From positions 127,750 to 191,749 of the forward strand of contig JTDE01000224.1 of assembly GCA_014338405.1 (NCBI GenBank): 64,000 nucleotides of DNA, written 5' to 3'. How positions within the stretch are numbered: the first letter of the stretch is position 1; every line of letters starts with the position of its first letter. The notes beneath the pieces are model-generated. The model was not told the DNA's origin. It saw only the letters and a list, made by a program, of their open reading frames with translations, and searched no databases. The position numbers and the translations under genes are program-made. This stretch comes from Paragonimus skrjabini miyazakii (Eukaryota; Platyhelminthes; Trematoda; Plagiorchiida; Troglotrematidae). This document shows, piece after piece, positions 38,108 through 50,735 of the stretch.

Positions 38108-38202
38108 GGCTAGCTGAAAGGCTTATCTGAATGCGAACGCCGTGATCGAGTGTGGGTGGTGTTCAATTTTGAAATAACCTAAATCCCCTAATCTTCACTA
38201 CT
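38108..38202 (+). repeat. SINE 3' tail (downstream copy)
   Basis: 95 bp directly repeated with 37,676-37,769, offset 432-433 bp. It begins six bases or so after the CTTTCGAA that follows the ribozyme. Confidence 0.9.
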
Positions 38203-39724
38203 AACACGGGTATAATTTGATTTATAACAATAATGGATGTAGCCAGTTAATTAATTAGCTGGATAGATAAGCAAGACAAGAAAAGACGTCTGTTGTATTT
38301 ACAATTATGAAACGGAATGTTGACCTTGCCCAACATTGCTTCATATGATACGAATTCATTGTGAGAAACACAAGAGAAGCATTTCCAATTTCACATTGAT
38401 CATCAGATGGACGATGTAGAAGGGGTGACTGTTAATATGTGGCAACCAGTTGCAGTAGCCTGAGATGTCGGAAACTAGAAAACAGGCGTTATGCGTAAGT
38501 CTAGCCTTTCATTTCTACCGACAAGCGCAATTACTTTGATAAAGCTACTAAATATGTTTTGCTTGATAGCGAGAAAATAATAATGTTCAAATTGTAAGCT
38601 TAAAGATAGGCAAAAATAGTGCAAATTTGATTTGTATTTGCGCCAATAATTTTGGAGAACCTGGAAGTTGCGTTCTTAACTGTGAATGATGTTAAATTAC
38701 CAAACGATATAAGTATGAACTGATTCGAGAACTCATGAAGCGGTTAACTACTACTGTGTTTCAGAAACCCATAATATACTGCTCACACGTGTCCCGACTA
38801 TTTCAATGTGGTTGAGCTGCTGCTGTATCCTGGTTGGATAACACTGAGCCAATCAGAACTCACGTAGAGGCTACTGACAACGGAACTGTGGTCGATTGAT
38901 GCCAGGCGAACAAAGAGTGATCGGCTGCTTACTCGAACTTGCTTGTAGGATGCGTTGGATAAAACAGTTGTCTGAACGCGTGTCGGATTTGACCAACCGA
39001 ATAGTGTAAGCCAATGTTGTGAAGCTCAGTATCGAACAGACCAATCGAAACGCCACGTACCCGTCGTTTGATAGCAGTCGTTCATAGAAACGCTGTTGTT
39101 TCCCAATAAAAATGATAATTTTTCCAATTGGGATTGCCTAATGCTTTTCATGCGCTTGGTAACCCAATTTTTCTCGACACGGTAAACAAGTCTGTGACAA
39201 AAAGCTGACGAATACCAGTTCACATTACAGCAAATATTTCTTCAATTAAGGTCTTGGTAGAATCTCTGGAATTTAAATTTTTTCACTTCATTCTCTTGTA
39301 CACAAAATTTGAGTAAGACATATGATAGCCATCTGCGCATAGTAGACACTCAACCTAAAGTAAACTCACTTGGACATAGACCGCAGTCGAACTTGCGAGG
39401 TGCTGTTACATTAACTCGCACAGAATTTTCGTTGTCTCTGATCTTTGAAATCCTAGAGCTGGGTGACTTGAGGTCACGTGAAGTCAGCTGCTTTCACATG
39501 AGACATAGTTAAGGCAACAGTTTATACAGTTTACAGATATCGATAATGAACAATAATGTCCCCAAAGGAAATGATTAGACAAATGCAAACCAATGGACCA
39601 CTAGAACACAAGACAGAATTTGGGGTTCACGCTAATCTGTATCTAATTCGACTGGTACATCCAGTTATTAGCTACTTAACCGTATGGATTTAAATATGTT
39701 CATTACTACTACTCTAATACAACG

Positions 39725-39845
39725 CCAATGTTTCACGTTCTTGACTGAGGAGAGTAAGCGAATTGTTAATATCTCGCGACGTATGTCTTCTATCGTTACT
39801 GGTGAACTGGATCAACGGAACGCAGTGTTTTAAATTGACTAGTAG
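39725..39845 (+). repeat. Solo Penelope pseudo-LTR with degenerate hammerhead
   Basis: Aligns with the terminal repeats of the element at 1.4-4.0 kb: CACGTTCTTGACTGAGGAG here versus CACGTTGGCGACTGATGAG at 3,937, and GGAACGCAGTGTTTTAAATT versus GGAACTCAATGTTTTAAATT at 1,429. The hammerhead core is mutated (CTGAGGA for CTGATGA; GAAT for GAAA). The stem III segment TGTTAATA is still self-complementary through a G-U pair, and the AUC cleavage triplet persists. No coding sequence accompanies it. Confidence 0.7.
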
Positions 39846-42800
39846 GCCAGAAAATACCAAATAACTCAGCCAGAACAAGAACGCATAAGATTAATTGGAA
39901 TTTTACTGATGGGAAAAAGCTAACCATGGTTAGCTATATTTGGTGATTTTGGTGGGAAGGTGTGGAAGCGATTAACCATAAGTCAAATTAAGATCTTTTT
40001 CGAACGGTCGACCGTAATGAGGTGACAAATTATAAAAAGAGAGAAAACAATTAATCCAAAAGAGAAACAACATAAATCTAATGCAAGCGTACTTGAATGT
40101 ATGACAAAAATAAGTGACCAACAGTAACAGAAAGACGTCTGCTACATTGATCCGGATGGTCAGGCTATCAAAAAACGTGGTGTGGCATCTTGGATATGCG
40201 CAGTGTGCTTGCGCTTAGTTTTTATCTATATTTAGCCTATCCGGATGACGAAAACGTGTTCTGTACAAGTCCTATGTGTCATATGATATCGCATTATTTT
40301 CCTGAAGTAGCTACTTGATTACATGAAAAACGTATTATGTGACGCACTATAGTTGATGGACGAGAATATGTTGCTAAGACAAGACCTCCTCAGAACCAAT
40401 TAACAGTATTTTGGAAACTGTCCCGGGTTACGGCTTAAATACGTCATAGAGTAAGGAACAAACTATCAGTAATAGCCTTTTTGCACTTGATTGTTAGGAA
40501 TAATATCCTTCATGGGACGAAGTGATCAATGTGTTGCTGAAAGTCACTTTTTCTGTAGAAGTTGATGCAATTTCTTAAAGGAACGGTCTTGAGGAGGGGT
40601 TGATGTAGGAGAAACGTTGATGTAGTAAAAACCTTCAAAATCCTACCCGGTTTAGTATTGTGCGTTGTACTTGGTCAGTGGTTAGTTTGATACTTCTAGG
40701 TGAGGTAAGTGAGATACGAACTGGTGGAATCGTGTAATTACAAGCCAGATTGATTAACCACAAAACAAAGTCTATCGGTTTTGCTACCACCCTCAAAGGA
40801 CTGACGTTAGCCAAATATCTTTAGTAGAAATTACAAATGTTAAACTTAACTAGTTGGTTAAGTGTTGTTCCAATCGGTTCTATAACCGTATCGCCTACGA
40901 GACAAATTATCAAGAATTCATGTCAAGCCAACCTAAACTCTACATGTCCAGATGTAAACTTCTTGTTTTAACATTTGTATTATTAATTCTAAAGCTGAAC
41001 CTAACACATTTTACAAACAGGACAAACTTGGCAGCTGCTGAATACATCATCGGAACGTTTAGGAACCAATTCACCCTTTGAAAATTTTGACACGAATGTA
41101 ATTTATAGGAAACCCCCTTTTGTCACTCATTGTCTGTACAACAGTTTTCATGTGAACGATAGGGAAAAGCATCATAATCCACCCCCGCACTGACTACATT
41201 TACATAACATATTGGTGTTTTTTTTCCTGCAACAATATCACGGATTACACATCTCATGATTGGCATAAGTACATCAATGTGCTATTAATAGAAGATAATG
41301 TACATACACCTTCGCGCTTTGTGCAGACTCCTACACAAAAATGCTTACACATGAGCGTTGTGTGCAGTTCAGGTTTGTGTCAGACATGTCAATCTTTTAA
41401 GAATAAACAATACCGACAACTTAGTCCATTCCGACAACTGTCAGCATAGGTTCGTGTTCATTTTACAAGAAGATTGTGCACAAAATAGTGAAATATTCCA
41501 CCAACCATATACAGATTTCTTTCTCACATAACTACATCTAGCAGGTGCCAGTTGTAACCAATTATAGTTCGGTAGCAATCGATGCACTTAAGTCTGTCAG
41601 TTGCGAACAAATGTGTCTGTGTACATACATTATGTTATCTACAGGTTGTATCAAATTATTTTACGTTTTACTAATTTATTTTGCCCGTGAAAGGTTTGGA
41701 TTTTTCTCAGGCTGGTGATCATGGTCACCAGTTCTATTCTTACCGGTTTTGTCAGTTTAATACCCACTTACAGATGATCCCTACAGACTATGAGGTTAAC
41801 CTCTACTTCGACATGCCGACTGGACTGACTGAATAGCAAGTTAATCGTGAACATTATCGCATAGGATTAAACAGGCATTCAGGGCATACTGATAAATGCA
41901 TGTCCTATGCGGACTAACCCATGCATTGTGTTCACTTTAATAAAAGAGCCCCTTTTGCAAAGCTAACGCACTGCATTTTCTTGTTTCACGTAAATCTAAT
42001 GGACAATCAGTATGCGATAAAAATGAACAACAGTTAGAACAAGATAGGCCTAAGATCATAATGATGAAAAGTAGCCAAAGGGCAATAGCCGTTCGATAGA
42101 ACCTGCGATTAAGAGCCAATTGTAATCAGCCACTAGTCGTCTGTTCACATCGAAAACAAAGGTTGAGTACCGAGCCACAGAACTGGAAAAACTCTCACGT
42201 ATTCACTATAGCGAAATAGATCAAACGAGAGCCGGATTTAATGCACTTAAAGATAGCAAATGTCTTAATTATTGTGACTGATATCTTACCGGTTCATACT
42301 GACGAGATAATGCTACTTGGGTTTCAAAATGGTCCAAGGCCTCCTGCGGACGGTCAGCAATCAGAAAGCTGAGTTGAAAACGCTGTACTTTTGAAAGTGC
42401 AAAATACATTCTAGACAAGCCAGGTTCGGACCGGAATCGTTTCAAATTTCATGTTTTAATGATATGGACATAACGTACCAATCTTGGATTTTTGCTGCAC
42501 ATCCAGTAACAGTGCGAGAGAAACAAAGTGATGCGTGGCAATGACATTCTATTTCCTTCAAAACGTGTAATACCTATTGAACGCTGAGGTTTTGTGTTTT
42601 GCTTCATTTAACTCTACACATAAGGGAGATGGCAATGATTTGACCGCAGTGTTCCGTTACCGTTCGACCAACTCGGTAACCTCGTTGAATGGACGTAACA
42701 TTTCGTCGACCCGAAAATTTCAGTCGATTAAAATGCAACAGGATTAAGTCAAAGCGTGTCACATTCGATGTGCTTGAAGGAAACGGAAGTGGAAGAGAGG

Positions 42801-43108
42801 GTGATGTGTGTACGTTTCATACCACGAACCGATTCAAATTTCATCGTATGTATTGTTGGGAGTGCAGGTAAAAGAACACGGTTTGAACCTCCAGGTGTGT
42901 CTAAACCGATAAAAAGACTGTCCTTAAAGCTTCATCAAGTGCACCCATCAAACGCAGATTTAATACACTAAAGGACACCATACTCACATGAACACTGAGT
43001 GAAACCCGATTGGAAGCATATAAGGTCAAGTGGAAAACACGACAAATTGTTTCAAACAACAGAATTAATTGAACTCAAAAATCACACACCTACTGATTTT
43101 GAACTTAC

Positions 43109-43275
43109 CGGCTACCACATATAGTGCATCACCTGTCTGACCTTCCCGAATCACGTACGAGCCCTGATTGATGTGTTTTTTGTACATACAATTGACGATC
43201 TCTTCCACTTGTACTTTATCCAAATGTCGTAGAAAATCATTGTTCTCGATTGCTTCTCTGATCAGTTTGCTCGAT
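43109..43275 (-). CDS. PKG exon: start of CNB-A domain
   Basis: 167 bp. Acceptor TTTATAG precedes 43,275; donor GTAAGT follows 43,109. The frame reads SSKLIREAIENNDFLRHLDK, then VQVEEIVNCMYKK, and near its end YVIREGQTGDALYVVA. This matches the helical bundle and first beta strands of the PKG CNB-A domain (pattern S..LI..AI..NDF...L...Q..EIV..MY, then I.EG..G..LYVV.EG). The NDF and EIVxxMY blocks distinguish it from PKA regulatory subunits. It starts with the third base of a split codon and ends in phase 1. The downstream exon restores AEG at the junction. Confidence 0.92.
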
Positions 43276-45292
43276 CTATAAACCGCAAAACGATAAAGGG
43301 TATGGGATAATCGCTAGTGAATGATTAAGGTTGTTGATATTACTTTGTATATGTAGAGATAGGTTAAAAGTAGTTACGAATAAAGCCGTCAAGATCAACC
43401 TAATGAATGTTATCTTGAGACATGGAGACTTACACTGAGTTTCAGTTCCCTCATACTACACAACAATGAGAGTCATAACACATACAGGGCCTGATTTCAT
43501 AAATTCTAAAATCTCATAAAGAAAACCAATAACTTATACTATCGCAGAGGGGACACCGCACCGAGATCTCCATTATGATGTAAGTTTAACAACCTGTCTT
43601 CTTTTTCAGCTATGAATCCGGATACATGTGCACCCAAATTCGTGAGACTCTCAGACAATACACAAAATTTTAGAGAGCACCGTTTAATGTCAGAAAATGT
43701 TATAGAAACGATCGACTTAATGCTCAAACATCTTTTCTTCTCCATTGTGTGGTATGAACAAATTTTACAGCGATTGATCAAGAGATTAAGCTAACAACAT
43801 TATTAGCATGAGATGCTACAATGTTCGTTTACATACAAAACCGCATCAATATTGTTATCCGGCGTGCACTCAAAACAATGACACTCCAGTTTGCCGCTAA
43901 TATGAAATATATTCACGGATATATCGGTGGGTATATCGTATATATGGACCACGATGAATTCTAACAGACAACTCATTAATTCTCAGATAATTGAACACAC
44001 GACCGTCAGAATTGATATGACAAAATCTGTTGATCGACTGACTGAGTTTTGTTGTGTTTCAGCGTGACGAAGAAATCATCACTATACTATGGAAATGTGA
44101 GATATCACAAATCATTTACTTAAAATCATAGATCTGGGTCATCATCATCATAGACAGCAATACATCAGTGGTTCACACTGATGCTACTGTTTAGTATAGT
44201 TGAAACTCAACTGTGGATGATTCGTTTACGAAGTTGTACATCACTAGCCTTTACGCACCACGTTACCCACTTTCCTACGATTGTGCTTACTGTTCTTGAT
44301 GACCAAGAACTTGGCCAGATAGGAACTTGGTTCGAACCACTGCACATCACAAAGATGACCTACAATTAACTAGAAATATCACGAATGCAAGCATTTCATG
44401 GACTGCGACACGTTATCACATCTAACTAGCTTTTTGTTTGACACGATGACTCAATTCGAGTAGACAACACCTGCACATTTTACTCAGCGAAACCGTTTCG
44501 TATGCGCCTCGTTTTGACCACCACAAGGCCTTACCCAACTGTTCCTGGTCTCACCATATAATGACCGGTAGAGTAAACACTAAGCAGTTATGCAGAGTAC
44601 GTGACCCAGCCACCGCAGACTACAACCTAATTAGCTAACCAATTGTACGTGTATCGCAAGCGTTTCGAAATGCTACCTGGCGAACGGCTGCATGCTAACG
44701 TGATCATTCCACTTGATGTGGGCTAAGTGGAGGAGAAAGCGGTGAACAGGCACGCCAGATCTGTTGATTCATTTATCGGGAACGTACACAAACATAAAAT
44801 GCCCTTTACTTCAAAGACATCCATATATCACGTCGTCACGACAAATGAAGCGGGTAAGCAAAGGCAGTGACCATCTGTCGTATTCTCGTTAATAGCTCAT
44901 CGACGATATCGCAAGCTGACGAAATCAAGACTGCTGTCAATAGGCAGCTTGAGGGCGAAAGTATCCTGGATCCGCTGTTTGTAATTTAATGATTTCGAGC
45001 GTTTTCTGTGTAAAATTGTCAAGTCATTTGCCTCGCTCAGCATGGTCTACTGAAACTGTCGACCGCATACTTCGAGTCAGCCAACCTAGTGCAAGGAAAA
45101 AACTGAACTCATTGGGCTCAGTAGATTCTGCAAGTGTACGTTTTACAAAGTCGTCCAAACAAAATTCCAACGGGAGGGGAAACGTAGGACATCGCGATAA
45201 ATACCGCAAAGATTGGTGAACAACTGAAACAGTTTTCGATAAACTCTAACCCTACTTGCGGAGTTAGCATAGACCGATCTTGATAAATTTAC
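43276..45292 (-). other. Probable PKG intron (about 2 kb), if the 45.3-kb exon is real
   Basis: Runs from the candidate donor GTAAAT at 45,292 to the acceptor at 43,276. It contains a Ser-rich plus-strand frame at 44,989-45,219 that is also open on the minus strand; I do not assign it. Confidence 0.35.
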
Positions 45293-45363
45293 CTGTTTTT
45301 CCGGATTTTCTGTGCAAAGGAGGCATATCCAGAGAACGGTATGCGTAACGGAATCGAAGACAA
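45293..45363 (-). CDS. Candidate PKG exon: linker before CNB-A
   Basis: 71 bp. Candidate acceptor CTATAAG precedes 45,363 and donor CAG/GTAAAT follows 45,293. The translation SSIPLRIPFSGYASFAQKIR then KNR joins in phase to SSKLIREAI of the 43.1-kb exon. In PKGs the residues just before that point are a short basic stretch ending in Arg-Ser (for example ...KF.K..RS..LI), so FAQKIRKNR fits in length and charge. The evidence is phase, position (2 kb upstream) and weak similarity only. A longer upstream exon with the leucine zipper and autoinhibitory region was not recognised. Confidence 0.35.
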
Positions 45364-48300
45364 CTTATAGATCCGATAAGACCATGATAGTCAGCTGTCT
45401 ATAGGATGAATGATTATACAAGACCCGTCGTAGTGTACAAATTACGATCCGTGCACCCAGTCCAAAATAGGAATCATGCTTACTTTTCATGTAAGTAACT
45501 AAGAACGCTCACTGACCAGCCGCGGTGGCTTATAGCCATTTTTTTGTTCGAGTGTAATAATGACCTCATGGTAGACTTTGTTTAAAGAACTGAACACTAC
45601 CGTCAGCAACCACGTAGTAATCTGACGGATTTCCTTCAGAAACGTACAAGAAACGTTAGTTATACTCAGGATTTGTTGTGATCCGAACTTACACCCCTGC
45701 CCTCCAACAAATAATGAAGTTCAGACCATTCATTTCTTTCGTAACCACAAAATTTAACAGCAGGACACTGTTACTGAAAACTAGCTTTGTTGGCTCCTGT
45801 TGTCCATGTTGTATGTGTACTTGCAATGTACCTAAATATCCACCTTGTTTAATATTGCATTCATCCCCTTTCGACTAATTCCTCCTCGACTGTGTTGACA
45901 GACCAGTGTTATGAAGAGTCTGGGTCCGACTGTTTAGGCGTTTTGATTCACATGAGGCTAATGTGGACAATGTGTTGGTCAATCTGACATTCATTCATGC
46001 CAGACATGCTAATAGATAGACCTCCGATGGAACTGACTATATTCGTTCGCCACTGGGGATAAAGCATATTCTTTCTCAGAACAAACGGCTCTAATTTTGG
46101 TTTAATGCCATTCGCCCGATGTTTTACGACTTCGGCTATGAAGCTTTCCGGTTTCGCTGTCAAGGTGTGGGTGACTGTCTTTATCCAAACCCAAATAACA
46201 TCCTATAATGGAAACAGAACTGTAATACTGTATACAGTAGGGTAGATAAGCGAACACAGTATACGGCTGATCAAGTATTTTATACAGGTTACCTATTGGG
46301 ACATTGCCATCGCAAGTTCCAGTAAACAGTCTAAAGTTCCTAAACTACATGCAACCGTTTATAATGACCACTGCTCCCGTAATTCCTATTGCCTGTCTCA
46401 GCGTATCTGGTTCATTGTGACCCTTACTTATACTTAGGTTAAGAGTTGATATGTATACCTTCAACGTTCTAATTCTGTAACATTCAGGCCAACAGGCCAA
46501 CCTCGTTCGGATGTCGCAATCATTGAAAATCGACCTAATCTGCGCCACAGAAAACAAAAATCAAAACATTTATCAACATAATGAACTGACGATATCCACA
46601 CAGTCTGTTTGATAACGGCTGGGTGATTCTTGTGACCTCATGATCGCCTTTATAGATGGGACTTTTGTAATCAAGGCATTTAGTAGGGCAACTGCAACCG
46701 CATTCGTTAATTCAACTCAGGCAATGCAGCTAAGGGCAACTATTATTCACATTCGTCTAGTGTCCTTAGGATGACATGTATTTATGGAATAATTGTCCTG
46801 GGGATAGGAATGTTCCGGTAGGCGAGGTTGAATTTCCGTTAGGTGGCAGAGTTCAGTTAGTATCAGGTAGTCTGGATAACAAAAGGTTGCAGCTACACAC
46901 TGAAAACACGTTGATTTAAGCTATCACTAGGTTTATACATCATGTTCGTCAATGTTACGTTTACCTAGGTCAAATCTAGTTTCAGATTAACTATACCGCT
47001 GTTGGTTTTGAATGAAATAACGTCATTCAAGATTGTCGTTCTTTTTGGAAAAAGCTCCTAGGTATAGATCATGGTATAGTACCACTTTGTTTTCGACTTC
47101 GACCGAAACGGGTTGTTGTCGATACCACGATCACGCGTGTTATGAGGCCTGCCTAACAAACTAACGTAGAACACAGCGGAAATTCATAATGCTAATGGAT
47201 TTGAACTACATACCACTACTTCATTCACCATATACTACAACGTGCAACAGAGTGGTTCGAAGACCCAACAAACACGTGAAAACAATATTCGATGGGCCAG
47301 TAAATGTAAAATGTGTTTGAAAGTCATATGTAAACAACGGAAGCGAGGCCTGTTCCCCGGTTGTGAGGTTTAGACAACTGAGTATACAAACGGAAACGGA
47401 TTAGCTTCTGCCACGTGGCATTTTAGTATACTACAAGTTTATCCGTACCGCTAGCCAGATACAAATACCACAGTCATCCATAACCGGTACAGAACGTTAG
47501 ATTGCTGTACAATGCACTTTGAGTGTCAATTTAGCCTGCCTCACATATTTACTGTATTACTGATGCGAATCTGGAATTTAACATCCAAGTCTGCAAATTA
47601 AAAAACATCTACTGAACCTGATAGCTACAGATGTATCTTGCATCTCATACGGTAAAACCTGTTGACTTATATGATCGGTATTTTCCAAAGAATGAGAGGT
47701 ATTGACATATTTACTACAGCCTATGTCGGCGGCGGACAGTGTTCATCAGAACGAAGACCAGCCGATAATTATTCGCATAGGCATGATGGGAATAAAGAGC
47801 TTTTGTGATGATCACGGGAATTCCGTTTACTGTAATCTACTCACTGTGGCTTCAGAGTCAAACACCAATGACAAATACGCAGGTTTTCGTACAAAATGAG
47901 GCTTTCATTTTTCGTCTAATTCCAGAGATGCATTCAAAGCACAGCCGGCTAACAATGACTAAATATATTAACTATAACAACGAGACTGTAAAAGTTACTG
48001 AAGCCAATATCTGTGTTTAATCGCTGCAAGGGAGTGAGGCCAATTGGTAGGCAAAGTTGAGGTTAGGAAGCATGTATTGGAAATCGGTGATAATACAAGC
48101 TTATTTACTAAGTCTTCGAGAACATATGGATGTAGATGGAAACATGTATGAAAATGGTCAACAAGATGCCTTCCATGCCAACATATTCATAGACGCCACA
48201 TGCTGTTTATCTAAAATGCTACGTGGTCGAGTTGTGAAAGCTTGCCAAATTATTCTGGCAGTTATTAGAAGCCCAGTGCATGCAAATTGCTCTCACTTTT

Positions 48301-50429
48301 GATATGATTAGTGTTTTTCAAAGTGTATGCTGCTTGTTAGTTAATTTGAACGTAGGTACTTTGTTTAGTAAGTTCAAATTTTTCCTTGATGGAGCTCGTT
48401 GTTCTTACCCACGCATTAGTGAAACCAAGGCATTGTTGTGAACTGCAAATAGTTTGCTGTCTAGAGGGATGGTGATGGCGTTCACGTTGAAGACAACGAC
48501 ACTGCTGGATTGGTTATTAAATAGTAAGCCTGTTATCTGATTATACGATAATCCCTTTGTCTGGCAATTCAGCTGACTCACGTGGTGTAATGTGTGTCTC
48601 CGTAAGTTGTCCAAGCCTACTGTTACGCACTAGTTTAATCAATGTAGAACTCATAAAATGGTCAGATAGCTGCATATTCCATTATCCAGTTGTAATATTT
48701 TGTCATTTTTTGAAATACGATGTTGTGTTTGAAAATTAACTGTCTATTCAAAAAAGTTTCTGAAGTTGCTAAATCGTTTAAAAATGTGCATTCTAGTCAG
48801 TGCACTAACAACTGTATGGATAAATCTAACCAGGTTTAATAATCTTCAAAGTGACATTAATCCGGTAAAGGTTCAAATTAACGGTCGATATCTGTGTGCA
48901 AGTTACTCCCATTACGGTAAAACGCCCTTTCTCAATGGTTTGGCTTCCCTATTTCTATGGATGTTAGTAAATCACAAATGTCATAATAAACACAATATAT
49001 ATCGTAAATAAGAGAAATGGTTGAAAGTTATGTAACAACGATTATGAACTACACGCTACATACATGTTCCAGCTACTTGAAGAGATCTAGAAGATTAGGA
49101 CTGGGGCAATAACTTCTCCAAATGTTCCGACACAATTTCATCTATTGTGCAGTTTATGAAAAAAAGAGCTAAGATAAACAGTGACATTTTTGATAATACT
49201 AGTCCAAGCTATTGGCCTCGTAACAGCGTAATCGGAGAAAACCAGAATATTATACAAATCACATCATGACTTTCAGCGGCATAAAAATTTTGTGTAAAGC
49301 ACAATATTCTACTGATCTAACCGTACAGCCCAGACGGCGTCTCATCAGATTCCTCAGAATGTTAGTCTAGTCGTAAGGCGATGCAATGGATTCAGAGAAG
49401 TCAGTTGTGGGATCGATGTCGTATCGTGCTTTCATTCGACCGATTGTCTAAACCATTTTCTTGCGCACACACATCATGTGATGTCATACCACGGTGGCAT
49501 CTACCTTCACACCGACCAGGCTGTCTGGCATGCCGTGCAAGCAGTCTTCAATTTCTGCTGATAACCAGACCGTATTGCTGCGTTTGTGTGCATATATGCA
49601 GTTGGAAGCACATGTGCATTCGCGCTGACTATATATGTAGATAACATGGTATGAGGCTTTGAATTGAGATGAAGTAACGTGGCTCAGAAAACGGGCTTAA
49701 AGCAGGTGAATATGATACACTACTTTGAATTTATGCAAAATAGAAGAGACTTTAAGCTATAAAACTTAAAATGTACACGATACGACTAACATCAGGAAAA
49801 TTTGCAACGCACCGATTAGACGACTCTATGAACACAATGAAAATTGATCAGACCAATTAGAAAATCAACGAAAGCACAATGGGAACTTTAGTTAACGAAC
49901 AGTCGTAAGATTGATTGTAGTTATCTACCTACTGTTCTGCTACTGTCCGAACAAAAGGAAATCAACTGGTATTTTGCAAACAATGAATTCGTTAGACGTT
50001 TCGATGGATGTCTACAATATTCCAATGATGCAGAAAATGCCTGTCCAGAATAGAGCCCACCTTTTAGTTACAGGTAACTAGTGTTTCGTATTGTACTACG
50101 TAAGATTAAAGAAAAAATTTACACATATATTTCTAACAAGTTTAAGGCACAACTTGCAGTTTCAGACTCAAAACTTACGTGTCTATACTTTAAGAATTGG
50201 TAAATGAGTTAGTTGGGTTTTTACTTGTCGCGGTATTCTATCAGTTATGAGTAAAAACAAATTGCCGGACAAATACGCATTCAGTTGGTTTAGGTACTTG
50301 ATAATAATTTTCACCTATTGCATTTACATTGAATTGCATTTAGCAATTCGCCAGAGTGATAAAAGATTTAACACAGGCAACTTTCGAAGTTCAGACTTAA
50401 TAATATGGTTTAAAAGGAGACTAAGTTGC
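45364..50429. other. No gene recognised
   Basis: AT-rich DNA upstream of the tentative PKG exon. Open frames here are short, lack splice or motif support, and often oppose each other. Nothing repetitive was recognised. Confidence 0.4.
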
Positions 50430-50526
50430 GAAAATCCTGGACTTCGATTAGATTTGAACCCGCAACAGAACCAGCATGCCCGGATCCAGCAAACGCTCTA
50501 TCAGCTGAGTTGCTAAGCTATGCCTG
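50430..50526 (-). mobile_element. tRNA-derived SINE, minus strand
   Basis: On the minus strand the sequence reads TAGCAACTCAGCTGATAGAG as an A-box region. About 40 bases later it reads GCGGGTTCAAATCT, a near-consensus B box (GGTTCRANTC). A body follows, ending in GAAGTCCAGGATTTTC. The anticodon arm does not fold properly, so this is a tRNA-derived element and not a functional tRNA gene. It belongs to a different family from the hammerhead SINE at 38 kb. A partial second copy lies 300 bp to the right. Confidence 0.7.
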
Positions 50527-50735
50527 AAGCTCAAAATTTTCTTACTTGGAATCAGTTATCCACACAATCCACCGTGTCTTGTGAAACCCACCAAATGAAT
50601 CAGCAAATTGACTGTGCAAACAGGTTTTCTGAATCAGTTCATGCTAGAATCCATTACCGTCACCGAGGAACATTGAACTCGTAGCATTGATAATTAGTGT
50701 AGCTGATTTGATAACTTTAGAACAGATCCATTCAA

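Larger units (their letters stand above)
37971..38202 (+). mobile_element. tRNA-derived SINE carrying a hammerhead ribozyme
   Basis: Three parts. The tRNA-like head (37,971-38,040) has an A-box-like GGCATAGTGGTTAACACG, an anticodon-arm-like GTCTCACAAGC and a T-arm-like CGGAG/CTCCG hairpin with loop TGCAAA; it most resembles valine tRNA (CAC). A hammerhead ribozyme follows (38,049-38,093). Last comes a tail (38,094-38,202) that is repeated at 37,676-37,769. The architecture, a pol III promoter followed by a type-I hammerhead, is that of the Sm-alpha SINE-like family of schistosomes, but the tail is not one I recognise. It lies in a PKG intron in antisense orientation, so PKG pre-mRNA does not contain the ribozyme. 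Confidence 0.8.
28463..43108 (-). other. PKG intron (about 14.6 kb)
   Basis: Begins with a GTAAGT donor and ends with the GGTAG acceptor. On the plus strand it contains a 0.5-kb foldback element (35.6-36.2 kb), the hammerhead SINE and its partial copy (37.7-38.2 kb) and a solo Penelope terminal repeat (39.7 kb). A LINE-like or exon-like minus-strand frame lies at 31.75-31.93 kb. The rest is AT-rich without assignable content. Confidence 0.85.
14918..45363 (-). other. Partial gene span: cGMP-dependent protein kinase (PKG)
   Basis: Gene envelope on the minus strand linking one tentative and three well-supported exons. The exon boundaries follow GT-AG rules. The phases are compatible across the junctions: phase 2 into 43,275, phase 1 at 43,109/28,462, phase 1 at 28,349/15,023, phase 2 at 14,918. 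Joined, the three strong exons encode one continuous CNB-A domain of PKG type. The second CNB domain and the kinase domain are not seen. The introns contain the SINE, foldback and solo repeat listed below. Confidence 0.85.

Noticed and set aside
41712..41731. 20-bp near-perfect palindrome CTGGTGATCATGGTCACCAG
   Set aside because: Short, isolated and in intron; no element or binding-site family can be supported.
41937..42119. 60-codon minus-strand frame with a hydrophobic N-terminal segment (possible secreted peptide)
   Set aside because: No splice, promoter or conservation support; a frame of this length is expected by chance in AT-rich DNA.
44989..45219. Ser-rich plus-strand frame after an acceptor-like CTCGCTCAG
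   Set aside because: The opposite strand is equally open and no motif or donor site supports it as an exon.
50438..50520. Functional tRNA gene on the minus strand
   Set aside because: A and B boxes are present, but the anticodon and acceptor stems do not pair; better explained as a tRNA-derived SINE.
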